Source: Myxococcales bacterium
GTDB lineage: Bacteria; Myxococcota_A; Polyangia; Polyangiales; Polyangiaceae
Reading direction: 5' to 3'
Assembly: GCA_004193285.1 (NCBI GenBank)
Contig: SECP01000001.1
Span: 1-64,000, forward strand
DNA length: 64,000 nucleotides
The notes under the pieces are model-generated. The model saw only the letters and a program-made list of their open reading frames with translations, had not been told where the DNA came from and did not search any database. A program made the position numbers and the translations under genes. Positions 1 through 7,620 of this stretch are shown here, in pieces (positions within the stretch are counted from its first letter, which is position 1; each line of letters opens with the position of its first letter).

Positions 1-168
1 CCCACCCCCCTAACCCCACGCCCCTTGGGCGAGGTGCCACTAACTACCCCGCTCGCATCTTTTCCCTTCCTCGGGGGTCAGCATTCAGGCTGACCAGCCA
101 ACGTAAGAAGTAGCGCAAGAGAGCAAAGCGGATCGCGGAAGCGAAAAAGACCGCGAAGCGGAGCAGGT

Positions 169-200
169 CCGAAGGCGACGAAAGTCGCCTTCGGCGTTTT
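169..200 (+). terminator. Rho-independent terminator-like hairpin
   Basis: A perfect 11-bp stem (CCGAAGGCGAC paired with GTCGCCTTCGG) is closed by a GAAA tetraloop and followed by CG and four T residues. The T run lies only on the plus-strand side, so it would end transcription entering from the left edge of the window. Confidence 0.6.
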
Positions 201-230
201 GTGCTTCTAAAAATCGGCCTACCCCGGTCC

Positions 231-258
231 GGCCAAGCCAAGCCAAGCCAAGCCAGGG
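231..258. repeat. CCAAG pentanucleotide tandem repeat
   Basis: About five tandem copies of CCAAG, seen directly in the sequence. It lies in a region without a supported gene, just ahead of the GAGGC tract. Confidence 0.85.
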
Positions 259-312
259 AGGGAAGCCGAGGTGACGCTGCCGTCACCGGACTTGGTGACC
301 GCCAGGCCGACG

Positions 313-355
313 CGAGGTGAGGTGAGGCGAGGCGAGGCGAGGCGAGGCGAGGCGA
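313..355. repeat. GAGGC/GAGGT pentanucleotide tandem repeat
   Basis: About eight uninterrupted pentamers, two GAGGT followed by GAGGC copies. A degenerate run of CGAGAAC/GAGGCAC heptamers follows to about 420. Such tracts expand and contract by slippage, and no coding sequence is apparent across them. Confidence 0.85.
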
Positions 356-894
356 GACGCGCCCAGAACCGAGAACCGAGAGCCGAGGCACGAGGCACGA
401 GGTACGAAACCGAGACCGACTCTAGGTATGTATGTAGGCCCGGGCGCCCTGACGGCGGAGCGGGCAGATAAAATGGTCTGATACGAAGAAGACACCGTGC
501 CTTAGCGGTTAGGACACGTTCCCTGGGGAAGATTGAAGGGTCATGCTGGCCAAGAAAATCACCGCCTCCGAATCGGAGGTACCGACGCGTCCTTTCAACT
601 CACGACCCGCGCCGCGGCTGGATGCCTCGCCCACCCACCTCATGCTGGTGCGCGCACCATCACCGACCCCACGCGGCCTCGCCTGGGCGCGCCGCGGCGG
701 CTCCCAGGAGCTCGACGCCACTCGCCTCGTGGTGATGCTCCGTTGCGAAAGACTCAATCAAGGCTGACGACGGCGGTACGGCGTCGTCGTCAGTGTCTCC
801 AGCTTCGCCGCGACCTCGTGCCGTCGCGCTGAGCTGCCTCACGACTGCCCAGTGCTCTTAGGGAGGGTCATGCTGCATCGGTTCGTTCAGTCCA

Positions 895-1764
895 CTACTG
901 ACGCACCGCATTGGCGACGTGAGTCAGCTTGTCAGGATTGCGGACGGAGTAGATGGCGACGATTTTGTCGCTGTCTATGGCAAACGCGGTCGTTTGGAGA
1001 ACGCCGTCGTTACCGCGCGTGATGTAGCCCGGCAGTCCGTCGATCCACGCAGGTTCGTAGTACGGAGGCTGCCGATACGCGTCCTTGCGAGCAATGCCCA
1101 TGAAGAACTTCTCGACGCGCGACGCGCCGAGCACGGGCTTGGTAGCGGCCGAGCTTTTGCCGCCGCCGTCGGAGTAGACGACCACGTCCTCCGCGAGCAG
1201 CTGCCGCAGCGTTGACAGATCTCCACTGCGCGACGCCACGTAGAACGCTCGCGCGATCTCCGCGCCGCGATCCGGCGTTACGTCATAACGAGGGCGGGAC
1301 GCCTTGACGTGCTCGCGAGCGCGAGTCGCCAGCTTGCGGCAAGCGGCAGGATCCCGCCCGAGCTCCCGCGCGATGTCGTCCAGCCCGACCTCGAACACGT
1401 CGTGCAGCAAGAACGCAGCTCGCTCGAGCGGGGATAGCCGCTCCAGCGCCATCATGAGGGTGAGGGTGAGGTCGTCGGCCACGCTCTCTTCGCCCTCGAT
1501 CAGCGGCTCGGGGAGCCACGGCCCCACGTAGGTTTCGCGCTGTCGGCGCGCGGATTTGAGCACGTCCAAGCTGATGCGGGTCACCATCCGCGCGAGGTAC
1601 GCGCGTGGGCTATCCACTCCTTCTGGGACGTCTTGGTAGCGGAGGAGCGCTTCTTGAACGGCGTCCTCCGCCTCCGCGATGGACCCGAGCATGCGATAGG
1701 CGAGCCTCACCAGCCGAGGCCGCAGCTCGAGCACACTCTCCGGATCAAGCAGCGGCATCGTCAC
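895..1764 (-). CDS. ECF41-family RNA polymerase sigma factor with SnoaL-like C-terminal domain
   Basis: This 289-residue protein has sigma region 2 at about residues 10-75 and region 4 at about 100-155, followed by a SnoaL-like extension to the C-terminus. Three signatures of the ECF41 group are present: WLPEP in the linker (83-87), DGGGK (199-203) and NPDKL (276-280) in the extension. In this family the C-terminal domain modulates sigma activity directly, and no classical anti-sigma factor is used. The gene overlaps the preceding carboxymuconolactone-decarboxylase gene by 20 nt, and that linkage is itself diagnostic of ECF41. It is probably autoregulated from the ECF41-type promoter at 2252-2278. 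The inducing signal is unknown. Confidence 0.93.
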   Translation of the reverse strand: MTMPLLDPESVLELRPRLVRLAYRMLGSIAEAEDAVQEALLRYQDVPEGVDSPRAYLARMVTRISLDVLKSARRQRETYVGPWLPEPLIEGEESVADDLTLTLMMALERLSPLERAAFLLHDVFEVGLDDIARELGRDPAACRKLATRAREHVKASRPRYDVTPDRGAEIARAFYVASRSGDLSTLRQLLAEDVVVYSDGGGKSSAATKPVLGASRVEKFFMGIARKDAYRQPPYYEPAWIDGLPGYITRGNDGVLQTTAFAIDSDKIVAIYSVRNPDKLTHVANAVRQ

Positions 1765-2206
1765 TTTTCACGGGGTGCACCTTGCGAAAGCCGACCGCGA
1801 TGCGATTCCAACCATTGATGGCCACGATCACCATGGTCAGCTTGACCCGCTCCGCTTCGGTGAGCTCACGCGAGAGCTCTTCGTAGACGTCGTCCGGCGC
1901 GCGCGTCTCGGCGATCAGCGTGAGGGATTCCGTCCACGCCAGCGCGGCGCGCTCGCGGGGGCTGAACAGCGGCGACTCCTGCCAGGTGCTGAGCAGGTGC
2001 AGGCGCTCGTGCGTTTCGCCGCTCTCGTGAGCCTCTTTGACGTGCATGTGAACGCAGTAGGCGCAGCCGTTCATCTGGGATGCCCGGATCTTGACCAGGT
2101 GAATCAACCGAAGGGGGAGACCACTGTTTCGTACCTTCCCCTCCAGCTCGAGCATCGCGCTCATCAGCTCCGGGGCCACCTTGGCTGGGTCCAGTCTTGC
2201 TTTCAT
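1745..2206 (-). CDS. Carboxymuconolactone decarboxylase/AhpD-like protein, ECF41 partner
   Basis: This 153-residue protein of the AhpD-like fold carries the redox motif C48-A-Y-C51 with His55 (CAYCVHMH). That arrangement supports a peroxidase or thiol-redox role rather than true decarboxylation. It is the first gene of a two-gene operon with the ECF41 sigma factor, whose start lies inside its 3' end. ECF41 sigmas are commonly encoded beside COE genes (carboxymuconolactone decarboxylase, oxidoreductase or epimerase) and drive them. The substrate is unknown. Confidence 0.9.
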   Translation of the reverse strand: MKARLDPAKVAPELMSAMLELEGKVRNSGLPLRLIHLVKIRASQMNGCAYCVHMHVKEAHESGETHERLHLLSTWQESPLFSPRERAALAWTESLTLIAETRAPDDVYEELSRELTEAERVKLTMVIVAINGWNRIAVGFRKVHPVKSDDAAA

Positions 2207-2251
2207 GTCACTGCCGTCCGCCGCGCTATCGCGGCGCCTTTCTACGGGGAA

Positions 2252-2278
2252 GACGAGTCAGCTGGAGGTGAGGTGACA
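2252..2278 (-). promoter_or_regulatory. ECF41-type promoter
   Basis: On the minus strand the sequence reads TGTCACC, 16 nt, CGTC. The known ECF41 target promoter is TGTCACA at -35 and CGTC at -10. It ends about 45 nt upstream of the carboxymuconolactone-decarboxylase start and points into that gene, which fits autoregulation of the operon. Confidence 0.75.
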
Positions 2279-2427
2279 TGCGCAAGCATGCGAGCCACTC
2301 CATGAGACAAAACGCTATGGGCAGTTATGGAACTCCGCCAAACCTGGTGATGGAGACAGTGTGGGTTTTGCTGGTACTGCATCGCCAGAAGCGTCAGTAG
2401 CACCTTAATCTTGCACTCTGACGGGTT

Positions 2428-2886
2428 ATGCCTTACTTCCATTCGGTGCAGTTCCTGCCGACGCACTGTCGAGCTTGCGGCTCCGTGGCTCTGGCCATTC
2501 GCAGCACGCAAAATCAAGCTGCGGCGCCCTGCGGCTGTGGTGGCACCGCGTTCGTCGTCCCGGGCCCGAGCTTCGCGGAGCACGAGGTCGCGTTGTTCGA
2601 TTGGTTGGTGAAGGTCGCGCGCTACGCGCAGCTCCGGCCGGCGGAGGCTCAGCGCGTCTGTTTGGAGATCGAGACTGGCCTCGCCCGGGCGGACCAGCCA
2701 GGGACCTACGCCCGGCTGACAGAGCGATTCCCCTCGCTGGCAGAGCTGCGGCCCCAGCTGGCGGAGTCGCCTGCACGCATGGCTCGCGCCCTGCGCATGC
2801 TGGAAACGATCCTCAACGCCTTGGCCATTCCTGCCAAGTCGCTCTCGCTATCTACCGCTCCAGTTCCGCACCGGCGCGAAGCCTGA
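2428..2886 (+). CDS. Hypothetical zinc-ribbon-like protein
   Basis: A 152-residue protein that I do not recognise. Near the N-terminus it has a Cys pair (HCRACGS) and a second Cys-containing knuckle (PCGCGG), spaced like a small zinc ribbon. The rest looks helical and charged, with a central segment rich in Arg/Leu/Glu. The ATG is the first in frame after a non-coding stretch. It stands alone between the divergent ECF41 operon and a convergent hypothetical gene. Function cannot be assigned. Confidence 0.6.
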   Translation: MPYFHSVQFLPTHCRACGSVALAIRSTQNQAAAPCGCGGTAFVVPGPSFAEHEVALFDWLVKVARYAQLRPAEAQRVCLEIETGLARADQPGTYARLTERFPSLAELRPQLAESPARMARALRMLETILNALAIPAKSLSLSTAPVPHRREA

Positions 2887-2914
2887 CCGGCTGCGCCCAA
2901 GCGCCGCGTGCTGG

Positions 2915-3547
2915 TTAGGCTTGCGCGGTTCGAACGGGCGGCTCCGGGCTGGCGACGTCCGTGAGCACCAGGTTGAGCGCCCCCACCAAGCTGTAGAAGA
3001 GCAGCTCACGCTCCGAGAACGTCCGAAAGCTCGCCGGCAGGTCGACGCTCTGCCGCGCGATCTGCAGCGCCTCGAGCAGCACCTCGGGGACGGCTCCTCG
3101 CATCTTACGAGATATCCGGAAGCGCTCACGCCCATCGGCTCCCAGAAGGCTGAGGGTGACGCCGCCCAGGCGGTGCGGGGCGCCGCCATGACCCTGGCGC
3201 AAGGTGACGAGCGCGCGGCTCTCTAGCGCGGCTGCGAGCGCGGTCGCGTCGCTCTCGGGACGCACATTCAGATAGAAGAGCTCGTCGTCGCCGACCACGA
3301 GTAGCGCGGAGCTCAGCGCGCGGAGCTCCGTTCGCAACGCCTCCAGTATCGCGTCTTCCGGGCAACCCCACGCGTCCGTGAACAGCAAGATGAGCGCGCT
3401 GCTGCTCCCGCACAGCGCCTTGGAAGGAGGACGAGCGGACCGATAAGCAAGATGCGGCATCGGCCGGGGCCATCGCAAGACTCGTACCCCGGCCGGCGAC
3501 CCGCCGTTCTCACCGCGCTGCGCGAGTTCGCCCAGGAGGCTCTTCAC
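2915..3547 (-). CDS. Hypothetical protein
   Basis: Up to 210 residues, not recognised. The first ~45 residues are Arg/Pro-rich and the true start may be the internal Met near residue 30. A hydrophobic strand (ALILLFTDAWGCPEDAIL) followed by a helix and another hydrophobic strand (SALLVVGDDELFYLNV) suggests an alpha/beta fold, faintly like a thioredoxin-type domain. The WGCPE Cys is single, so this resemblance is not enough for an assignment. It is convergent with the zinc-ribbon-like gene. Confidence 0.55.
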   Translation of the reverse strand: MKSLLGELAQRGENGGSPAGVRVLRWPRPMPHLAYRSARPPSKALCGSSSALILLFTDAWGCPEDAILEALRTELRALSSALLVVGDDELFYLNVRPESDATALAAALESRALVTLRQGHGGAPHRLGGVTLSLLGADGRERFRISRKMRGAVPEVLLEALQIARQSVDLPASFRTFSERELLFYSLVGALNLVLTDVASPEPPVRTAQA

Positions 3548-3583
3548 AGCGCGAGGCGAATCGCTACCGCCGAGACAAAAGAT

Positions 3584-4024
3584 CTAGAGCAGCTTCGAGG
3601 AGGCGTGGGCCAGCTTCTCGCGGATCTCGTCCACCAGAGGTTGCTCGATATGGATCTCGTTTTTGACGCGGTGCACGCCGGGCACCCGCTCCGCGATTTC
3701 CACCGCGGCCGTGCGCATCTCCCGAGTCGCTACCTGACCGGAGAGGGTGACGACGCCCGCTTCCACGCTGATTTGGACTTCGCTCGGATTCACCTCGTCC
3801 GCCTGCTCCAAGCGGATGCGGACGTCGTCGTGAATGCGATCGTCGTGACGCGTGTCTGGCCCCGGCTGCCATGGCTCGGCCGAGGGCGGCTCACCGTGAC
3901 CGCCGCCGGCGTAGCCGCCGCTCACGCCGCCCGCACCGGCGCCGCTGTAGCCGGCGCTGCCGCCGAAGCCTCCGTAGCCCGGACCCGCAAATGCCCCCAG
4001 CTCGTCAATGTCTTTGTTCGCCAT
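3584..4024 (-). CDS. BON-domain protein with Gly-rich N-terminus
   Basis: About 146 residues from the chosen ATG. That start is preceded by AGGAG (4032-4036, minus strand) at a good spacing, whereas a longer upstream frame lacks this. The first ~60 residues are Gly/Tyr/Ser-rich (GYGGFGG, GAGAGG). The C-terminal ~80 residues form a BON domain: alternating strands with VTLSGQV, a helix with EIAERVPGVH, and VKNEI. BON domains occur in envelope stress and lipid-binding proteins such as OsmY. No signal peptide is evident, so localisation is unclear. Confidence 0.85.
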   Translation of the reverse strand: MANKDIDELGAFAGPGYGGFGGSAGYSGAGAGGVSGGYAGGGHGEPPSAEPWQPGPDTRHDDRIHDDVRIRLEQADEVNPSEVQISVEAGVVTLSGQVATREMRTAAVEIAERVPGVHRVKNEIHIEQPLVDEIREKLAHASSKLL

Positions 4025-4102
4025 CGTGACGCTCCTGTGCTTGTTGGCCCGCGGCTTTTTGGTCACGCGAGTAAATGCGCGACAGCCGGCGAGCATCATG
4101 GA

Positions 4103-4285
4103 TCAGCTCGCCCGCCCGGTACGGGCGCGTTCCTCGTTGCCGTCCTTATCGTGGCCGGTGCGGGCGTCGCCCTGCTTCGTGCTCACTTTCGAGCTTTGGT
4201 CACCCGGCAGGCGCTGCGGAGGTTGCTTGATCTCGGGGTGATCCGCTTCCTGCTGCGGCTCGGGGGGCTTGGGCTTCTTGTCCAT
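4103..4285 (-). CDS. Possible small charged protein
   Basis: A 60-codon frame between the SctR gene and the BON gene, encoding a Lys/Asp/Glu/Pro/Gln-rich, probably unstructured peptide starting MDKKPKPPEP. No ribosome-binding site is obvious. It could be real or a fortuitous frame, and nothing about its function can be said. Confidence 0.35.
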   Translation of the reverse strand: MDKKPKPPEPQQEADHPEIKQPPQRLPGDQSSKVSTKQGDARTGHDKDGNEERARTGRAS

Positions 4286-4330
4286 GACCTGGAAGCAGCA
4301 AGCCGCGTGCCGGCGGCGGCACGGAGGCGA

Positions 4331-5005
4331 CTAAAAGCGGTAGCCGGTGACGAGGGTCTGCGCCAAAAGGCCCCATCCGTCGATCGCAACGAACAGCAGG
4401 AGCTTGAACGGCAAGCTCACCTGGCTGGGATTGAGCATCTGCATTCCGAGCGCGAGCAGCACATTGGCGACGACCAGATCGATCACGAGGAACGGCAGAT
4501 AGATGGCGAAGCCGAGCGCGAACGCTTCCAGAAGCTCGGTCACGACGAAGGCCGGCACGATCACCGTGAAGTCCCCGCGGCCCACTGCGTCCCGCTCGGG
4601 CACCGGGCGCGCGGCTCGGGCGATTTCGTAGAAGCGCTTTCGCTCTCGCTCGGAAGCGTTCTTCTCCAAGAAGCTCGCGATGGGCTCCTTGGCGGCCGCT
4701 CCGGCTCCCAGCATCCACGCTGCCGTATCGGCGCCGCCCTGCGACGTGAAGAACGGCTCGAGGCGATCGCTCAGGCGCGTGCCGAGAGGAGCCATCGCCA
4801 GCAGCGTGAGCGCCCCCGCGAACGCCATGATTACGGTGCTGGACGGCACGTTCTGCGCGCCGATCGCCCCGCGCACGATCTGAAGCACGGTCGAGATTTT
4901 TACGAACGCGGTCAGGGTCATGAACGCGAACGGCAGCAGGGTGGCGATGCCCAGCGCGAGGATGAGCGTGACCGGTCGAGCCAGCAGATCCGGAGCCGCG
5001 TTCAC
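4331..5005 (-). CDS. sctR: Type III export apparatus membrane protein, FliP/SctR family
   Basis: At 224 residues it has the SctR length and lacks the long signal peptide of flagellar FliP. Typical family segments are visible: an N-terminal membrane helix, SxVKISTVLQIVRGAIG-like sequence at about 35-50, MAPLG at about 90, and a strongly conserved C-terminal half with LPFLVIDLVVANVLLALGM and LPFKLLLFVAIDGW. The family forms the pentameric core of the export gate in the inner membrane. The gene starts with GTG and overlaps the FliO-like gene by 4 nt (GTGA). No other export genes (SctS, T, U, V or ATPase) lie in the window. Confidence 0.93.
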   Translation of the reverse strand: MNAAPDLLARPVTLILALGIATLLPFAFMTLTAFVKISTVLQIVRGAIGAQNVPSSTVIMAFAGALTLLAMAPLGTRLSDRLEPFFTSQGGADTAAWMLGAGAAAKEPIASFLEKNASERERKRFYEIARAARPVPERDAVGRGDFTVIVPAFVVTELLEAFALGFAIYLPFLVIDLVVANVLLALGMQMLNPSQVSLPFKLLLFVAIDGWGLLAQTLVTGYRF

Positions 5006-5355
5006 GACGGTTCCCCAGAGGCCTTGTCGGCTCGTTTCAAGCCCACGGCTCGCTTCAATACCTCACTGAAGCGAGGCGGCTCTTCCATGACGGTGTGCGG
5101 CAGCTCGCTGCGCGGCAGCTCGCCGAGCTTCGCCAAAGCGCTCTCCGATGCGGCCAGGACGTAGACCGTCTCCCCCGCGCGCACCAGGTACACGGCGCGC
5201 CGCCCTTCCAGCGGCAGCCGCGCCACCAGCTCCAGAGGCCCGCCCGACTTACCCACGCCCACGCGGCGGAGCGCGGTCAGCAGCAGCACCGAGAGCGCCA
5301 CCACCGCGAGCAAGGTGACGAGAGTTTGGACGACGTACTGCGAGACCGGCGTCAT
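5002..5355 (-). CDS. FliO-like membrane protein
   Basis: About 117 residues from the ATG at 5355. The longer upstream frame is Arg/Ser-rich and unlikely to be translated. One N-terminal membrane helix (TLVTLLAVVALSVLLLTAL) is followed by a small cytoplasmic domain with LELVARLPLEGRRAVYLVR and a VYVLAAS strand, the layout of FliO, which assists FliP assembly. Overlap with sctR supports this reading. FliO usually accompanies flagellar rather than virulence-type FliP homologues, which makes this pair unusual. Confidence 0.72.
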   Translation of the reverse strand: MTPVSQYVVQTLVTLLAVVALSVLLLTALRRVGVGKSGGPLELVARLPLEGRRAVYLVRAGETVYVLAASESALAKLGELPRSELPHTVMEEPPRFSEVLKRAVGLKRADKASGEPS

Positions 5356-5508
5356 GGGCGCGCGGAGACTACACGCGACCGCGGCGCGGGAACAGCGCCC
5401 GACGGGCGACGGAAACGCCGCGCTCCTAGCGCGAAATGAGTGACTCGGCGCGGTCGTTCGAGGCAAGGTGCGCGTGTCGGCCCGGTAGCGGGGCTGACGC
5501 GAGGAACC

Positions 5509-6276
5509 ATGAGCTCGACGAATACCTATGCGCCAAGCTTCGGACTAAACGGCAAGGTCGCGCTCGTGACCGGCGCCAGCCGCGGCATCGGTTACGGCTT
5601 GGCGCGAGCTTTAGCGGAGGCCGGCGCGAGCGTCGCGGTGAGCGCGCGCGACGAAAGCGCGCTCTCGGAGCTGGCAAGTCACTTGCCGGGGTCGCTCGTG
5701 GTGCCGATGGACCTGCGGGACGTGGAGTCCATTCGTGCGGGCGTGGCGCGGGTCGAACAGCACTTCGGCCGCCTGGACATTCTCGTGAACAACGCGGGGC
5801 TCGGCGCGAATCATCCGGCGCTGGAAGTGACGGAGCAGGACTGGGACGAACTCATGGAGGTGAACCTGAAGGGGCTCTTCTTCTGCTCTCAGGCGGCGGC
5901 GCGCGGCATGCTGGCGCGCGGGTACGGCCGCATCGTCAACTTGAGCTCGCAAGCCGCGGTGGTCGGCATCGTGGACCACGCGGTGTACTGCGCGAGCAAG
6001 GGCGGCGTGAATCAACTAACGCGGGTGATGGCGCTCGAGTGGTCCAAGCACGGCGTTACGGTCAACGCGGTGGGACCAACGTTCATCTACACGCCGGGCA
6101 CCGCCGAGCGGCTGGACGATCCGGAGTACCGCGCCAACGTCCTTCGACGCATCCCTGCCAACCGCATTGGCGACATCTCGGACGTGGCCGGAGCCGTCAT
6201 CTACCTAGCTTCGGACGCGGCCAAGCTCGTCAGCGGTACCTGCCTGCTCGTGGACGGCGGCTGGACCGCGCAGTAG
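5509..6276 (+). CDS. SDR-family oxidoreductase
   Basis: A 255-residue classical short-chain dehydrogenase. It has the nucleotide-binding TGASRGIG (21-28), NNAG (94-97), a catalytic Ser at 146/147, and Tyr160-xxx-Lys164 (YCASK), and it ends with the usual LVDGGWTAQ. The ATG at 5509 follows GAGG. Such enzymes reduce or oxidise carbonyl/alcohol groups with NAD(P). The sequence resembles gluconate/3-oxoacyl-type reductases, but the substrate cannot be fixed from sequence. It is divergent from the FliO/SctR pair and convergent with a lipoprotein gene. Confidence 0.93.
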   Translation: MSSTNTYAPSFGLNGKVALVTGASRGIGYGLARALAEAGASVAVSARDESALSELASHLPGSLVVPMDLRDVESIRAGVARVEQHFGRLDILVNNAGLGANHPALEVTEQDWDELMEVNLKGLFFCSQAAARGMLARGYGRIVNLSSQAAVVGIVDHAVYCASKGGVNQLTRVMALEWSKHGVTVNAVGPTFIYTPGTAERLDDPEYRANVLRRIPANRIGDISDVAGAVIYLASDAAKLVSGTCLLVDGGWTAQ

Positions 6277-6277
6277 C

Positions 6278-7504
6278 TCAAGGGCCGCAGAACGCCGGCA
6301 GCTGCGCGGCGTCTCGCTCGGTTTGGGGCCAGCTCGTCAGGTCCGCGAAGCACAGGTACTCCACCTCCGTGAGCGGCGCCTTCCAGCCGTCCTGCGGCTG
6401 CATGAGCACGAACGAGGTCAGGTTCGCGGTCGAGTACGAGTCGTAGTTGATGGTCAGGTTCACCGGCGCGGTCATGCCCGGGTCACGCCGCACGATGATG
6501 GCCAGGCCGCTGGCAGCGATGTCGGCGAACCATTGCCCGTTCCATTGCGTGGTGTCGTAGAGGCAGTCGTTAGGACACGAGTACGCGTCTACCTTCGTGA
6601 GCCCCGTGCCGGCGGCGTTCGGGTAAATGATCTCACGCGAGGTGCCGAGGGGCACGCGCGCTTGCCATGGCCGCAGGCCCACGCCCGTGAACTTCGGCGT
6701 GGTTTCGTCGAAGCCGAAGTAGCGGGTCACGCGCAGCTGGCTAGCTTTGGCGCCGCTGTAGAAGTGGTACTCGGTCGTCCACGGGATCTGCGGCGTCTGG
6801 GCGCAGTTGCTAGGCGTCGACGTGAGCAGGACGTCGAGCCCGCACGTCGACCTCGTTGCCCGGCTCCCGGCGACGACGATGCCGGGCGTGGTGTTTTCCT
6901 TCACTCCGTATGCCTGACCGAAGAACTCGGATGGTTCGCCGCAGGTCGAGCTTCCTCCCCACGCGGCCAGATTGGCGGTGAGCATGCCTGCGCTGTCCAG
7001 CCACCTCAGCTCCTTCACCCACTCGGCGTTGTTCGCGTCGAAGCTGAGGGTGATGCGGCTGCCGCCAGCTGGTACGCAGCCGCTCGGCTCGCCGCCGCTG
7101 CCGCCTTCGCCGCCGCTGCCGCCTTCAGAGCCGCTGCCGCTGCCGCCTTCGGAGCCGCTGCCGCCCTCGCTGCCGTCAGGCGCGCCTGCGGCTCCGGCCG
7201 TGCTGCTCGTTGCACCAGCTTCTCCCTGGGTTTCGGACGTGCCTGCGGCGCCGCCTCCGGCGCTGTCGGACCCCGCGGCGCCGCCGCTTGGCACGACACC
7301 GGCCCCGCCCGAGGTGCTACCCGAGCTGCCGCTGCTCGGCCGCGCGCCACTCGTTGGCTCGCCGGCTTCGCCGCCCGCGCCGCCGTCTTCGCGACGGACC
7401 TCGCGGCTCCCGTCGCTGCTACCGCAGCCCACGAAGCTCACATAGGCGAAGCCAACCGCCGCGGTGACGACCGAGACCCGTGTGAGCGCAGTGCGATTCG
7501 TCAT
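6278..7504 (-). CDS. Secreted lipoprotein with long Gly/Ser-rich linker
   Basis: A 408-residue protein with a signal peptide and lipobox-like FVGC near residue 27. A low-complexity linker (Gly/Ser/Ala/Glu, with repeated GSEGGSGS-type units) runs to about residue 145. A folded domain of about 260 residues follows, with several Cys and many aromatics (ITLSFDANNAEWV, PWTTEYHFYSG). The C-terminal domain is not one I recognise. Such linker lipoproteins are typical of Polyangia. It is convergent with the SDR gene, with almost no gap. Confidence 0.8.
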   Translation of the reverse strand: MTNRTALTRVSVVTAAVGFAYVSFVGCGSSDGSREVRREDGGAGGEAGEPTSGARPSSGSSGSTSGGAGVVPSGGAAGSDSAGGGAAGTSETQGEAGATSSTAGAAGAPDGSEGGSGSEGGSGSGSEGGSGGEGGSGGEPSGCVPAGGSRITLSFDANNAEWVKELRWLDSAGMLTANLAAWGGSSTCGEPSEFFGQAYGVKENTTPGIVVAGSRATRSTCGLDVLLTSTPSNCAQTPQIPWTTEYHFYSGAKASQLRVTRYFGFDETTPKFTGVGLRPWQARVPLGTSREIIYPNAAGTGLTKVDAYSCPNDCLYDTTQWNGQWFADIAASGLAIIVRRDPGMTAPVNLTINYDSYSTANLTSFVLMQPQDGWKAPLTEVEYLCFADLTSWPQTERDAAQLPAFCGP

Positions 7505-7620
7505 GCGGGCAGCGTATCAAAGTCGCCCGCCCGAGCGCGACCACGAGGCCTGGTACCGCTCACGGTAGCTTCTGCAAGAGGGCTGCACCTGGGCAGCCCC
7601 TTCGCGCCGCTCGCTAGATG

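Larger units (their letters stand above)
1..894. other. Gene-free, repeat-rich region
   Basis: No open frame here has codon structure or similarity I can recognise. The short frames on both strands are Arg/Ala/Ser-rich artefacts of GC-rich DNA. The stretch holds a terminator-like hairpin at 169-200, two pentanucleotide repeat tracts (231-258 and 313-355) and a degenerate repeat run (about 366-420). A perfect 6-bp inverted repeat with GGTGAC arms sits at 270-287. The 3' part borders the converging end of the ECF41 sigma gene. Confidence 0.6.

Noticed and set aside
313-355. Possible CRISPR-like array
   Set aside because: The unit is only 5 nt with no spacers; it is a simple tandem repeat.
501-517. 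tRNA-like D-arm sequence (CTTAGCGGTTAGGACAC)
   Set aside because: No acceptor stem, no 7-nt anticodon loop and no TpsiC arm follow. At most a tiny remnant or chance.
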